Positions 12,672-23,450 of a stretch of 64,000 nucleotides of DNA are shown piece by piece. Source of the stretch: Dicyema japonicum (taxonomy: Eukaryota > Dicyemida > Rhombozoa > Dicyemidae); NCBI GenBank assembly GCA_011109175.1, contig RDEW01000019.1, positions 495,482-559,481 of the forward strand, read 5' to 3'. The position numbers and the translations under genes were made by a program. Below the pieces are notes generated by a model. It ran no database searches and was not told the origin of the DNA. It worked only from the letters and a program-made list of their open reading frames with translations. Within the stretch, counting starts at the first letter, position 1, and each line of letters starts with the position of its first letter.

Positions 12672-13125
12672 TTTTAATTTATTTAACCCAAGAACACCAA
12701 TTTTTAATTTAATTGTATTAAACTAATTAGGTGATCCCGGCCGCCTCCATCAGGTCTCTCATCTTTTTCCGGTAGACCTTCCGAGATCCAACACAGCTTC
12801 TCTGAGGACGAGAGGGTTTTGAAAGAAATACAAGAGGGCTGATGTAAAGTCTTCTAGTAGGACCCAATCCATTAGAGCATTGTAGGAAGTTGGATTTTCG
12901 GCACAAAGCGGCGAATCCCTTCCCATTTTGTCCGATAAGGTTTTCCAGAGAGGTGGGTGTGAAACTGACTGTTCTCACGAGCTTGCCGATAGTTGTAGCT
13001 GATAGGGACTGAATATCACTGATTTTCTGTTTGTGCGTCCAGGATAGGTTGATTCCCCAAGACGCACAGGCGTAGCTGATAGATGGCTCAATGAATTGTT
13101 TATGTAGTAGTTTCAATTTTTGAAA
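12672..13125 (-). mobile_element. LINE-B C-terminus and tail, minus strand
   Basis: A 129-residue minus-strand frame (13116-12727) reads LLHKQFIEPSISYACASWG and ends RDLMEAAGIT-stop. The 3' UTR runs to about 12672 with the family's TAATTAGT...TTCTTGGGTTAAATAAA tail. Convergent (tail-to-tail) with the preceding plus-strand fragment. Confidence 0.8.
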
Positions 13126-13139
13126 TTATACAGTGAATC

Positions 13140-13545
13140 ACTAGTTAGCTCTCTTCAATGTAAAATCATAGGCGAAATTTTATAAATCCTGAGACTGATG
13201 GACACACCCATACGATTGAAAAGCTGAAGGTAAGTGCCAGATGGAGGAGCAAGTTGCAATGTAGAACCGCAAGACAAATAGGGGCTCGTATTTTTCTGGT
13301 TTAAGTATATAAGCTAAAAATATTGAATTTAGCATCAGAAAACAAATCAGATGTTATTATTACGTATTTAGAGAGATCTTAGAAATCATTGATTTGTTTT
13401 GGCCCTATTCTGTTCGAATGAAACGTAGAGAATAATAATAATTTTAAAAAATTACAATAAAATTTCAGAAAAAAAATAAATTAAAATGTTAGTTAATATC
13501 TATTTTTAGCAAGTTTAAAAAATATATTTTTGAAAAAGTATATAA
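13140..13545. other. no gene recognised
   Basis: AT-rich interval between retroelements, no signal identified. Confidence 0.4.
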
Positions 13546-13549
13546 TTTT

Positions 13550-15507
13550 GGTGAGGTGGTGACGTGCCTCGTTTCTTAATTGGATCACAGTTAAGAAAAA
13601 TGTCTAAAAAGCAAGGGATATAAAGGGATGCATCTCGTCTAAAGCTCCATACGTTCAATGCTAGAGGCTTATCTACGACATGGTCGAGGAAGATTCTTTG
13701 ACGACTGGATAGATACGACGTATCTATTAGGTGCCTACAAGAGACGAAAGTTACTTGTAGCCTTGCGAATAACGAATAATATGTCTACCGAGCGACTCAA
13801 AATATTATGGACTTGGATTTGCCATCCACTCAAAGTTGACAAGTACAGTCAACCGTATATTTAGTGTGAATGACAGGATCTGTGTTATACAAATCCGGCT
13901 AAACGACTTACCTCCTTCGAAGAGGCTCATTTTGAGAAGCTTTTCAACATCAAAACCATAGAAATCCATTTATCTAATAAAAGGCCAAGATCCCTGAAGA
14001 TACCAATCACGGTCGAAGAAATCAAAACAGCCTGCCGAAAACTCAAGAATAACAGAAGTCCTGGACCAGACAAAATAGATTCCGAACTACTAAAATACTG
14101 ACACCACTGCCTGTATGACAAAATTGCAATACTACTAAATGGAATGTTTTCCACCAACTGCACTCTACCTTGGGTACGGGACTACTAATCCCCATACAAA
14201 AAATCAACAAAACCAAGGACCGCTCGAAGATTTGCGATTCATCATACTACTAAATTCATTACGCAAATTCTTAGCAAACATTGTGCTTGAACAAATAAAA
14301 GGATCTGCTTACAAATACCTACCAGATAGTCAAAGTGGTTTTCGAGAAGGGAGATCCACAGCTGATGCGGTCTGGAGTCACAGATGGAGGTGTGCAACAC
14401 ACTAAACATACCATAACGGCACCAATTCTCTGGGAATTGACTTATCAAGAGCTTTTGATACGGTTAACAGGAACAAGTTAATGGGGGTACTGAGCGGATT
14501 TCTTGTTAAGTCGAGTCTAAGGATGATCAGAATTCTACTTTCCAACACTGAGCTCCTTGTAAGAGTCGGAAAGACCTATTTAAGAAAATTGAAAACAAAC
14601 ACGGGCACTCCATAAGGAGACTCCTTTCTCCTCTACTATTCACAATTTATTTGGAAGCCGCTATGAGGGAACTTAGACCGTTATACCAAGGAAAGACGGA
14701 AAAAGTGATCTACTTGCGACGATGTAGACATAATTTCTGAAGACAAAGAGGTCCTGGAAACTATTAGAAAAAGAACCAGATGTACTAGGGAAAAGTTTTC
14801 CTACTGTGAACAGAGAAAAAACAGAACTCACAGAGATAAGAAGGATTAGTAACGCCCTAGAAGAGAAGTGACGACAAGTAAAGAAACTCGGTTCACTTAG
14901 GGAGATAGCGAAGATATCTTACGTAGGAAAACTCTAGCCAATGCTGCGTTATATAAACTGAAGAATCTATGGCTCAATCAAAGAGGTATCACACGAAAAT
15001 GAGAATTTATTATACGACTCATTCATATAACGTTGGAACTTGGGCGACCTCATCAGCGGATATGGAAAGACTAGACTCGTTCCAGTGAGGTCAGCTGAGA
15101 AAAATAACAGGAACTACTTGGCCTACAAGAATATCGAGAAATGCTTTATATAAGAAATGCATCACTAGACCCATCAGTTTAGAAGTACTGGAATCCCGAT
15201 GGAAGCTCTTCGGACACGTGTTGAAGATGGGATTAACATCTCCACCGAACATATCTATGGAAACATACTACGTTAGTCAAGAAGGCCGCTATCGTAAAAG
15301 ACATAGAACAACACTGCCAATAGTTTTACAAAAAAACTGGTCAATATCAAAAGAAATCTAAAAAATGCCGACCACCTGGACTACATGAGAGCTTTGGCTA
15401 GGAACAGGGGAGCATAGAAAAGGATGACATCTAACCTTGTTCTTTTGCTGCACATATAATTAGTATGGCTCTCGTGAAGTGCGTAAAATAAATAATAAGT
15501 ATATATT
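13550..15507 (+). mobile_element. LINE-A, near full-length but heavily decayed
   Basis: The 5' end at 13550 has the GAGGTGGTGACG motif that also opens the short LINE-A at 18.33 kb. The start of the endonuclease is recognisable (RSFNARGLST, then CLQETKV around 13735). Most of the endonuclease is deleted. RT follows: SQSGFREGRSTADAVWSHRW (14330-14395), GIDLSRAFDTVNRNKL (14430-14480) and a damaged GTP-GDS block at 14600. The C-terminal region ends near 15430, and the tail ATGGCTCTCGTGAAGTGCG plus AATAAATAATAA ends at about 15507. That tail is shared with SINE-1. Confidence 0.8.
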
Positions 15508-15630
15508 GTCGGCTATCAAGAATACCGAGAAAGGAAGAGGAAGCTGCTTAAAGAGGCCTGGATCACCTGACGGTCCCCACTCTCTTTTATTTTGTTGGTG
15601 ATTTTAAATTTTAAATAAATAAACAGAAAA
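15508..15630 (+). mobile_element. LINE-B 3' end
   Basis: Short 5'-truncated insertion directly behind the LINE-A tail: KLLKEAWIT-stop (GGG to TGG change in the GIT signature), then a 3' UTR with ACTCTCTTTTATTTTGTTGG and AAATAAATAAA. The copy at 47.39-47.51 kb has the same end. Confidence 0.65.
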
Positions 15631-15779
15631 TATATATTAAAAAATACTTTATAGGGAAGTTGCTGTTGTTATTGTATATTTTTCTTTTTTGTTCTATTCT
15701 TTTCTTCTATTATACTCTATCCTGTTCTATCCTTCTATTAGTCTTTCTATTTTTTATGACCGTTATTGTAGAAAAAATA

Positions 15780-17345
15780 TTAAGAGACCTGTCTGATCTG
15801 CCAACATAGTAATGGTAGAAAGTTCGGGGTCACTTGTGACACGTGTCAGCGATTTCACCATTTCTCTTGTGCCGGGATGAGCAAAAAAGTTGCAAGACCA
15901 ATGGAGGAGTGGATGTGTGTTTGTTATCGGTTGGAGTCATCTCCGGGATGTTGTATGGCACACCCAATCTCGGATATTTCGGAACTATGACTCCAGAGGA
16001 ATTTCTAATTGCTATTTAGAACAATCGACGCAGGAAGATTATCTCTGTTAAAATCTCTAAGGCTTACCGTCACGATTTTGCCTCTCTTCGTGCTTCCTGT
16101 ATCGAAAAAGCAATTCTCAATGGTTCTACGAGAGATTGGACGGTGTTTTTCTCTTTCCCTGTAGTCGCACTAGGCCTGTAATCGACGCCTAATTCTCATT
16201 TACGAAAACGGTCTTTGTCAAGTCGAATGAAAGCACGCTAGAGTAACTTTATGAAATCTTGGGAAAATTAGCCGCAGAACTATTTATACTATTTGGGACT
16301 GCACTAACGTTATCAATTGGCCAACCTTCCTCTGGGTCTGAGAGGCTTAGAGAGATATTGATGGAAGGGGATCTAACTGTCGCTGTTCGTACTTTGTGTA
16401 CTGATTTTATTCCTATTAATTGCTCTCATTAGACAGTTTCTCTTCTGAAGGCAAAACACCCTCTTAGCCAGATGATATTTATGCACCCGTCTTTCCCGAT
16501 CTTTTTTGAGCGAAGTTTCTTACGCCGATCTTCGTGATGCCCCATGATCATTCCGAAAGAGCAATAGTGGAGAAGTTGATGGACTAATGCCTAGATTTTT
16601 TTCTCAATCTGTTGCTCAGCCAGCTATACTTCTATCCGAGAGAATTATGATCTTGTGAATACGTTGCTTTCTAGGACTATTTCTGATTTTGGTCGCAAAA
16701 TCATTTTTCTGCAAATCTAACTGCGTTGGGGAAGAAAAACGGTGAAATTCTTCATATTGCAGTTGGCAACGTTTTCCGCAGCCATTCTGGAAGATTGCGT
16801 GTCGATTGTCATTGCAAATATTTTTGCCCACATGCGTCTATTACAACTGGGCGTGAAGGTCAGAGGTGGATGCGGAGTGGGGTGAATTAGCCATGCTATC
16901 ATTGAAGCTGAAGATAGGGCCTTTTCAAATTGGATCTGCGCAACGCTTTCAACTCGGTCAGAAGGGTTGTCATCCTTGATGTTTGCTTAAAAAACGCCAA
17001 AAATATATCATTTGTCTACCTATCGTATTCGAGTGCTTTTCAGTCGTTTTCGGAAATGAAATCATTTTTTCTGAGACGGGAGTACAACAGGGTGACCTGC
17101 TCGGTCTTTTTTCTTTTTCATTGGCGATCGATCATATCTAGCAAGGCGTTTCTACTCCTCTCAATTTATGGTACCTGGACGATTGCATCCCTGAAGGATG
17201 CCATGAAGACGTCATTTCAAAAGTAACCTCGGATGCTTTTCAACTTCCTAAGTTTCCCTTGTTATGATAAAAGGATCTCCTATCTCTTTTTGACAATGAA
17301 TTTAAGTCAACCGTTGAAGCAATTTTAAACATACATTTTGATGAC
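15780..17345 (+). mobile_element. LINE-D: PHD-like finger plus reverse transcriptase, decayed
   Basis: A PHD-like finger at 15826-15930 reads TCDTCQRFHHFSC, then WMCVC (C-x2-C, H-x-x-x-C, W-x-C pattern with the last spacing shortened). The linker keeps EGDLTVAVRTLC and LLKAKHPLS (16360-16465), typical of a metazoan RT polyprotein class. The RT palm has LDLRNAFNSVRR (16935-16970), FVYLSYSSAF and the catalytic WYLDD block (17170-17190). Stops and frameshifts throughout. Separate LINE-D copies in this window supply the C-terminal nuclease-like domain that this copy lacks. Confidence 0.75.
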
Positions 17346-17404
17346 TATTGATGGCTTCAGGCAACTTTGCCTGTTTTTGGAGGATTTCCGGTCATTGTTT
17401 ATTA

Positions 17405-17760
17405 TTTTTATTTATTTATTACATGTATTTGCCGCGTGGCGCCATGTGGTGCTGCGTGGTTAATTAGTTTAAATTTTCTGCTTGCTTGTCTGTTCCTCCT
17501 CTCTCTTCCTAATACAGTGGCGTCATGTGATCCACCTGTCTAGGTGACGCTCAGTGCCAGGCCGGCATGAAAAAGGATCATTTGCTCTTCCCCACTCCAC
17601 TGGAGGGGTTTCCACAACTGCATGTAATGGACGTCTTACCTTTTATGCTGATTCCGGATGGACTCTGTTTCTGTAGAAATGGAAACTGGGATACACTTAA
17701 TTAGTTGTTTACTTTAGCTTCTTTCTTGGTGTATCGGGGTTTAATAAATTATTATTATTA
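17405..17760 (+). mobile_element. SINE-2, full-length type copy
   Basis: Body: TTGCCGCGTGGCGCCATGTG, GGCGTCATGTGATCCACCTG, AGTGCCAGGCCGGCATGAAA and CCACTCCACTGGAGGGG. The 3' tail TAATTAGTTG...CTTTCTTGGTGTATCGGGG plus (TTA)n corresponds to the LINE-B 3' UTR at 28.02-28.08 kb, pointing to LINE-B as the mobilising partner. It carries a start-like ATGAAAAAGG whose downstream frame matters at the copine gene (23.38 kb). Confidence 0.8.
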
Positions 17761-18055
17761 CCCCCAGGATCACTGGGTCAAAAAGAAAGAAATAAAAGTT
17801 CTCATCTAACTAAGTGATCCCAGACCGACAAAAGTGAGGACGAGTCCGGCGGGGTTGAGAATCCTGGACAGCTCTTCTCATTGGACATGGCATCGGCTCA
17901 AAATTTTTGTATGATTGTAGATAATTCGATAGTATTTGGAATAAAGGGCAGCTCGGTAGAACAGCCTCCTTTAATAGTTTCCGTTGTTGTTCGATTAAAA
18001 AGTTTTCAATGGGTTGGATATTGTGATCTGGTCCAATTAACTTTAACAAACCTGC
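17761..18055 (-). mobile_element. LINE-B-like C-terminus, minus strand
   Basis: A minus-strand 79-residue frame ends RPHFCRSGIT-stop at 17810. The signature and position fit a LINE-B C-terminus, though the upstream residues diverge from other copies. Tail-to-tail with SINE-2. Confidence 0.5.
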
Positions 18056-18270
18056 TCAAAAAAAATGTCATGTGGCTCGCCGACGACGTGGTGGCATTTG
18101 AAAAAAAACCACACTTTCCCCTATCTTCACGGGTGGACCAATAAGGAAGGCCTGCGCCGCTGTGGAGACGTTGAGGCAAACCCTGGACCAGCCAGAATAG
18201 TCCAACTGAACATAAATGGAATCAAGAACAAAATAAATAAATTAAATTTAAAAAATGTTTAAATAGTAAA
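18056..18270 (+). mobile_element. LINE-B 5' end with intact 2A-like motif
   Basis: The frame 18065-18262 reads LRRCGDVEANPGP, then ARIVQLNINGIKNKI. D-V-E-x-N-P-G-P is the invariant core of 2A ribosome-skipping peptides. QLNINGI is the usual first strand of the APE endonuclease in jockey/CR1-type LINEs. The order 2A then endonuclease is known for some metazoan non-LTR elements. The copy ends in an A-rich run shortly after the endonuclease start. Confidence 0.75.
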
Positions 18271-18321
18271 CTCATTAGAAAACGACAAATATTTATAAAT
18301 TTGTGTAATTAAAAAACGTTT

Positions 18322-18805
18322 GTAAATTGGTTGAGGTGGTGACGACGCCTCTATTGCACTATGTCTTATTCGTATTCCTTACCGACTTTTCCGTTCACTC
18401 TGGGATCCTTCAATTGCAGAGGACTTAAACAACCTTACAAGAAACACCAACTGGTATGCGATCTAACCAAATATGACGACTCTGTCTGCTGTCTACAAAA
18501 GACAAAAACGACCGTACAATGTATTGAACTGTTTGGAAAATTCCACCTTTTTATCCTCCCATCGACCTACCGACATTATGGTCTCGGATTTGCAATCCAT
18601 CAGGACCTGATTCACTACGCCACAGCAGTGTGGACATCATCTGATATTATAATAGAAATGGCGGACGACCTGGACTACCTAAGAGAACTAGTGCGTAACA
18701 GAAGATCATGGTCGAAGTTGACGAAGAGGATGATCCGGAATATGGCACAAGGGAAACTTAACTAATTTTATGTTTTCCGGGAGTGCTTTTTAATTAATTA
18801 ATAAA
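18322..18805 (+). mobile_element. internally deleted LINE-A with a 134-codon fusion ORF
   Basis: Starts with the LINE-A 5' motif (GAGGTGGTGACGACGCC, 18332). The intact ORF 18361-18765 joins the start of the endonuclease (LGSFNCRGLKQPYKKH, CCLQKTKTT, GLGFAI) directly to the last ~35 residues of the RT protein (ADDLDYLREL, RMIRNMAQGKLN-stop), followed by the normal 3' tail. All RT is deleted. It keeps both element ends, so it resembles a non-autonomous LINE derivative. Confidence 0.8.
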
Positions 18806-18939
18806 CAACGTTAGTAATGAGCGTCAGGAAACCAAATATTTGTTCTAAAGATTCCACTGGCAGTTGTCAGGGGAAACAGTCATTCCATTCTATCAGTTGG
18901 ATTATTTTGATTGTCTTGTAGTGTAAAAAATTGTTTTAT

Positions 18940-19078
18940 ACTCGGAGGAATGCTTGCCAGAGAGAAAAGGGATCAACGAGAAGGGTTCGGGCTGAGACAT
19001 AAGATTGGAATGGCCATACTCGGAGAGAACTCGTTCGCGATCCTCGCAGCCGGCTACCTCAACTGTCTTAAAAAAAGT
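18940..19078 (+). mobile_element. LINE-D C-terminal end
   Basis: Encodes KIGMAILGENSFAILAAG, corresponding to the terminal LSVA-Q-GNA motif of LINE-D-type polyproteins. Near-identical copies sit at 44.08-44.18 kb (+) and 32.12-32.21 kb (-), giving a small three-copy family. Confidence 0.6.
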
Positions 19079-19079
19079 A

Positions 19080-19600
19080 AACAACTATAAATAAAAAAAT
19101 TAAAAGTGTATGTATGGGTTTTGTGAGTCTCGACAAAAAAATAAAAAATTCAAGACTCAATCCATACCAATTTTGAACAGAAGATCGATATTGTAGTCAA
19201 AAGATTTCGGCTAAATCAAAAAGCTAAATCTTTCATTTTTGAGGATGATATTTTATATTAAGGAAGAGGAAGAACTTACCAAAAATTTATTGAAGTTTTC
19301 ATATTATTTGAGTTTAAACTGAGCACACTTTGAATCATTTTCTCCGGGATCAGTTGTATTCCAAACTCAACGAAATTTTATGGAATAACAAGGGCAAAAA
19401 TTAATTTCAACTTAGATTTCATACCAACCAAAAAAGCAATTTTACTGCAACAGAGATGATGGAAGATATTCTTAAATAGAAACACGATGAAGATGTCTTT
19501 AAAAATGGCATGGTTATAATAAGGCATCATATAGTCATTAAATTAAATTTATTCCAAAGACCAAGGGTAACCAAACTAACTAACTCTTGACCTGACTTGT
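19080..19600. other. no gene recognised
   Basis: AT-rich with no assignable coding or repeat signal. Confidence 0.4.
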
Positions 19601-19604
19601 CTCC

Positions 19605-19735
19605 AGGTGGATCCTCTTGATGCCGGCCAGGCATTGGGCGTCTCCTCAGTAAGGTGGATCCAATGAAGAGGGAAGGAAAATAATTATTGACCAACTAGCC
19701 ACATGGCGTCACGCGGCGAAAAAATCAAAATTATT
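19605..19735 (-). mobile_element. SINE-2 remnant, minus strand
   Basis: GATGCCGGCCAGGCATTGGG followed by the reverse complement of the GTGATCCACCTG core and CCACATGGCGTCACGCGGC match SINE-2 in reverse orientation. Confidence 0.65.
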
Positions 19736-20160
19736 TAGACAGATAATGAATAAAAAACAATTGTATGATCGAATTTTGCTCGCAATTCTGAGAGTGAACA
19801 GCCACGCAGTGAGGGTGGCATCTGACTAACTAATGTTTTGTCCTTATGTTTTTTTAATAAAAATTGTATGATGGATTGAAACTTACGAGATACATAATAG
19901 TTGATAAGAAATGTGAAATCTGCACATTGGAATGTGACTTGTAATTTTTAAATATCATGGTTAGGACTGGGATATATTTCCTTGGAATAATTTCCGTGTC
20001 AATCCACATCAACCAGTTCCGGGATCTGCACCTTGTCTCTCGGCTCACTGTTTCGAATTATAACTTGCTCCATTTTGGCCCCCTTCCTCGTGGAGGTCGC
20101 GTTTTTCTTTAAATACTACACTTTTATTAATTTCATTCATTGTAGTACGTCGCTCAAAAG
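19736..20160. other. no gene recognised
   Basis: No coding or repeat family identified. Confidence 0.35.
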
Positions 20161-20161
20161 G

Positions 20162-20265
20162 TTATTATTATTAACCCCAGGTTTACCATTGTAAGCCCAG
20201 CACAAACTGTCATAACTAACTATCCAAGGAATGAATCAAAGGGAGAACGTATTCTAAAGAACAAA
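20162..20265 (-). repeat. repeat G, 3' end
   Basis: TTATTATTATTAACCCCAGG, then GTCATAACTAACTATCC; related segments occur at 25.42-25.51 kb and 34.60-34.69 kb. The trinucleotide run at one end suggests a retroposed 3' tail read on the minus strand. Confidence 0.5.
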
Positions 20266-20289
20266 AATTTATTAACAATAAAATAGTAT

Positions 20290-20545
20290 TCTTAAATCAA
20301 GAACAGTTAATTTTAACTAATCGTAGAACCAAGGAATGATCATCACTTCTTTTTTTCTTTTTCTTGTGTGTGGGTCTTTTCTAGACAATCCAGTTCCGCA
20401 GTGAGTATCCACTGATGACGGCGTCACTCGTCAAACCCTTTCTGAATCGTAGATGCGTTGAACCTTCACCAGGTTAACAGCAGCGAGAATCGAATCCGTA
20501 ACCTAAGCCACTAAGCCGACACCTAACCACTATGCCACAAGGTTA
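20290..20545 (-). mobile_element. SINE-1, minus strand, tail truncated
   Basis: Reverse complement of SINE-1: body (GATGACGGCGTCACTCGTCA), then B box (GAATCG-AATCC) and A-box head ending at about 20545. The terminal LINE-A-like tail is absent. Confidence 0.8.
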
Positions 20546-20624
20546 ATCCTGTAATTGAAAATTATATTTTAATAATTAATTTAATTAAAGTTATATTAAA
20601 TTTACATAGTAATTCGTGGAGCTA

Positions 20625-20800
20625 CCCAAAAGTGTCAAAATGCGAATGGAAAATCTTTATGACTCAGACGATTTCCGAAAAATCGCAATCTCAAGTGGAG
20701 CGTCAGGCTTCTGATGTCAAAGATTATCCGGGTGTGACACAAGCGACGTCAACTGATTAACTTTCTTGTTGCGAATGTGCATAATAATAAGCGAAGAACC
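20625..20800 (+). mobile_element. LINE-A C-terminal remnant
   Basis: One frame reads YDSDDFRKIAIS, equivalent to GDLDSFRKIEIS of the copy at 35.1 kb, and the 3' end GAATGTGCATAATAATAA fits the LINE-A tail (GGGAGTGC...AATAATAA). Confidence 0.5.
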
Positions 20801-21234
20801 CAAGGATGGAGAAAGTCTTCACATATATATCATCCTTGTGATGACGCTCAGCATCAACTTGACAGAAAAAGCATTATACCAACCTACCGATTAACTAGAC
20901 TGTAGATTCTAGGTAATTTCGGTAAATTCAAGGGACCACGTGGGCGGGTTCTTTGACAGAAGGAGGACAAATTTTTATTTTTATATTATCGCTAAAATTT
21001 GATTTTGGAGATTCAATTCGAATAATTCGACGATTTGAGTCACGTGACGAAATCCTCACGCTATAAAATCAAAAAGTTCTATTCTCCAAAAAATGTTAGG
21101 TTCTAATCAGCGATTTGGACAACGTGGGTGGGTCTATTGGTTAAAGTGATATAAAATTATTGATTATCTTACTGATTATTGATTAAAACTAAAGATCAAA
21201 CTTTGTATGTTTTAGGCTTGCATGTACGCTTGTG
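20801..21234. other. no gene recognised
   Basis: No assignable signal. Confidence 0.35.
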
Positions 21235-21490
21235 ACGACAAAATTCATTCTCCAATAATCCATTACAGACTTCCGCTTCTGAAGAGTGGTGTAGAAGTAG
21301 GTCCTCTCTTCTATTTTATCAAACGATTACCGTCACGACTCATGACTTCCATCGTGGAATTAATCCCTAAAATCGCATTTTAACTATAATCTCAAAAATC
21401 AACATTTTGATCTCTTCTATCTAGGAACCCGTTCACGAGGTCTCTTGATTTACGGCGATGAAATTAAATTACTGGTTACATTATATTCCC
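21235..21490 (-). repeat. repeat G, internal part
   Basis: Words such as CTTCCGC-TC-GAAGA, GAAGTAGGT and TACCGTC-CG are shared in order with 34.69-34.80 kb. Coding content unknown. Confidence 0.4.
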
Positions 21491-21539
21491 ATTCTTCTCG
21501 TCCTTGCTGTCTGGTGGTGTAGAACCAACCTGGTTCTTC

Positions 21540-22900
21540 CCTAACTATTCTACAACTCTATGTCAATGGGGTCCGTAGTAGGGTTATGGAACTGCGATTT
21601 CAATGTAGAAATTGCGCTGATTTGGAATCGAAGCTTTCTAAATCAGTCCCCATACCCTGTTTCCCTGTTCTACGGAAAAACAGGGTGAATGGATCTGATG
21701 GAGGATTTATCCACGGACAATTATCAGGAGTGGAATTGTATTCAAGGATTTTTCACAAGCTGTGTCTTCTCTCTGAAGCGAATAATACATTGAAACAGAT
21801 CTCTATTGGAATATCCTTTTACATTTTCTATATATTCCACTTTCGGTATCATGTCCCACCTCGTATATTCCAACCTAATGAGACAATGTGGTTTGAAAGA
21901 CTTTATTATTTTTGGCGATTTGAACGACAAACACACCGATTGGTTACAGTTTCAACCAAATGACAGTCGTGGGGAGTATATATTGTCGACTTGACCATGT
22001 GATTATCCTCAACAATCCTGATCATACCATGACCCATACTCGAAGAATGGGCAGTTCTACCTCCCCAGATTTATCATTATGTACTTGCTCACTTGTGAAA
22101 TGTTTTTCATGGGATTTTCGGTATGATCCTACATTTGCTACACTCATAGAAACAACATTAATAGTTAATCTCTTCCATCTTTTTCTGTCGAATGCTAGTG
22201 ATCTCAATTCGACCAGGTCGTACCCAGTCTTTAGATTTTTTCTCACACGATTTAGATCTTTGTTTAAGGCAGTCGGAAGTGTCGATCTAGGTCATCGGCG
22301 GAAGAGTTTGTTGCAACTGTCAAAGTAATCTTCCATCGCTTTGTTAGCGGATATGTGTGATTATTCTAGCAACACACTTGTCTCTCAAATATTTCGAAGA
22401 ATTCCATGCTGAAAGCAGGAAAGCCGAAAGATGATCCTGTTTTGTTCCCTAGGACACCCTTAGATGCAAATTGTCTAAAGTGTTTGAAAAATTTGTAAAA
22501 AAAAAATAATTTTCCCAATATTACATCACCTTACTTACAGGATGGTTTCAGACAAGATTACTCAACTACGTACGACGCATGGAGGTTTGCGATATCCTCT
22601 TCTAAACTAAGTAAACTAAATTCAATGCCCTCTTTCCACTTTCCTTTCAAAGGAATCCATAAGGAACCATGGCCGAGGCTTCCTGAGTTTCTGAAAGAAC
22701 CACAAAATTCATTTTACGATTGTTCGATCAGAAGAAGGCCGATCTGTCCTAAAGAAGGACACCCCAATCGAGTTTCTTCGTAGGTTCTACCGTTTTACAG
22801 TTGGGATATTGGAAGACCAAGCAAGGAGCATCTGGGAATTAATGAAAGTTGGGTCACTTAATTAAAGTTTTCTGCATCTTTATTGGGGATCTTTAAGTTC
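21540..22900 (+). mobile_element. LINE-B, decayed endonuclease and RT
   Basis: Endonuclease motifs appear in broken frames: FIIFGDLNDKHTDW at 21903-21945 and downstream HDHT-like fragments. RT is represented by YLQDGFRQDYSTTYDAW near 22540. Multiple stops and frameshifts; no tail seen. Confidence 0.65.
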
Positions 22901-22904
22901 TCAA

Positions 22905-23229
22905 ATTAATAGGTTTGTAATACCGATGGGAAATAATTCTATGAGCAACCTACGTCATCATATAATAAAAATTATTTTAATGAGAAAATTTAATTTTAAA
23001 AAATTCAATAAATAAAAATTTACGCAATCACAACTCAATTATAGTATAGTTATTAACCAAACTTTCGCTAACACGTATGAAGCTGGCTACTGTTGGAAAT
23101 TACGGACATCTTCAATAGCTTACCTTGGCTAAATAAAATTATTAATAATAAATAAAATAAATTTAATTTAGTTAAATTTTAAGATTATAATTAAAATAAA
23201 TTTATTGTTAAAATACGTTTTGTTAGTCA
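22905..23229. other. no gene recognised
   Basis: AT-rich spacer upstream of the SINE-2 that abuts the copine gene. Confidence 0.35.
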
Positions 23230-23450
23230 AATGAATATTTGCCGCGTGGCGCCATGTGGTGCTGCGTGGTTAATTGTGGTTTAAATTTTCTGCTTGCTTG
23301 TCTGTTCCTCCTCTCTCTTCCGAGATGACAAGAGTGGCGTCATGTGATCCACCTGTCTAGGTGTCGCCCAGTGCCAGGCCGGCATGAAAAAGGATCATTT
23401 GCTCTCCCCCACTCCATTGAAGGGGTTTCCACAACTGTATATAATGAACG
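23230..23450 (+). mobile_element. SINE-2 5' half, fused to the copine start
   Basis: Nearly identical to 17409-17630 (GCGTGGCGCCATGTGGTGCT, AGTGCCAGGCCGGCATGAAA). Homology runs through the copine ATG at 23444: the SINE reads TAATGGACG where the gene reads TAATGAACG. The SINE's own 3' part and tail are absent. An ATG inside the SINE at 23384 is in frame with the gene, with no stop between them. Confidence 0.85.
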
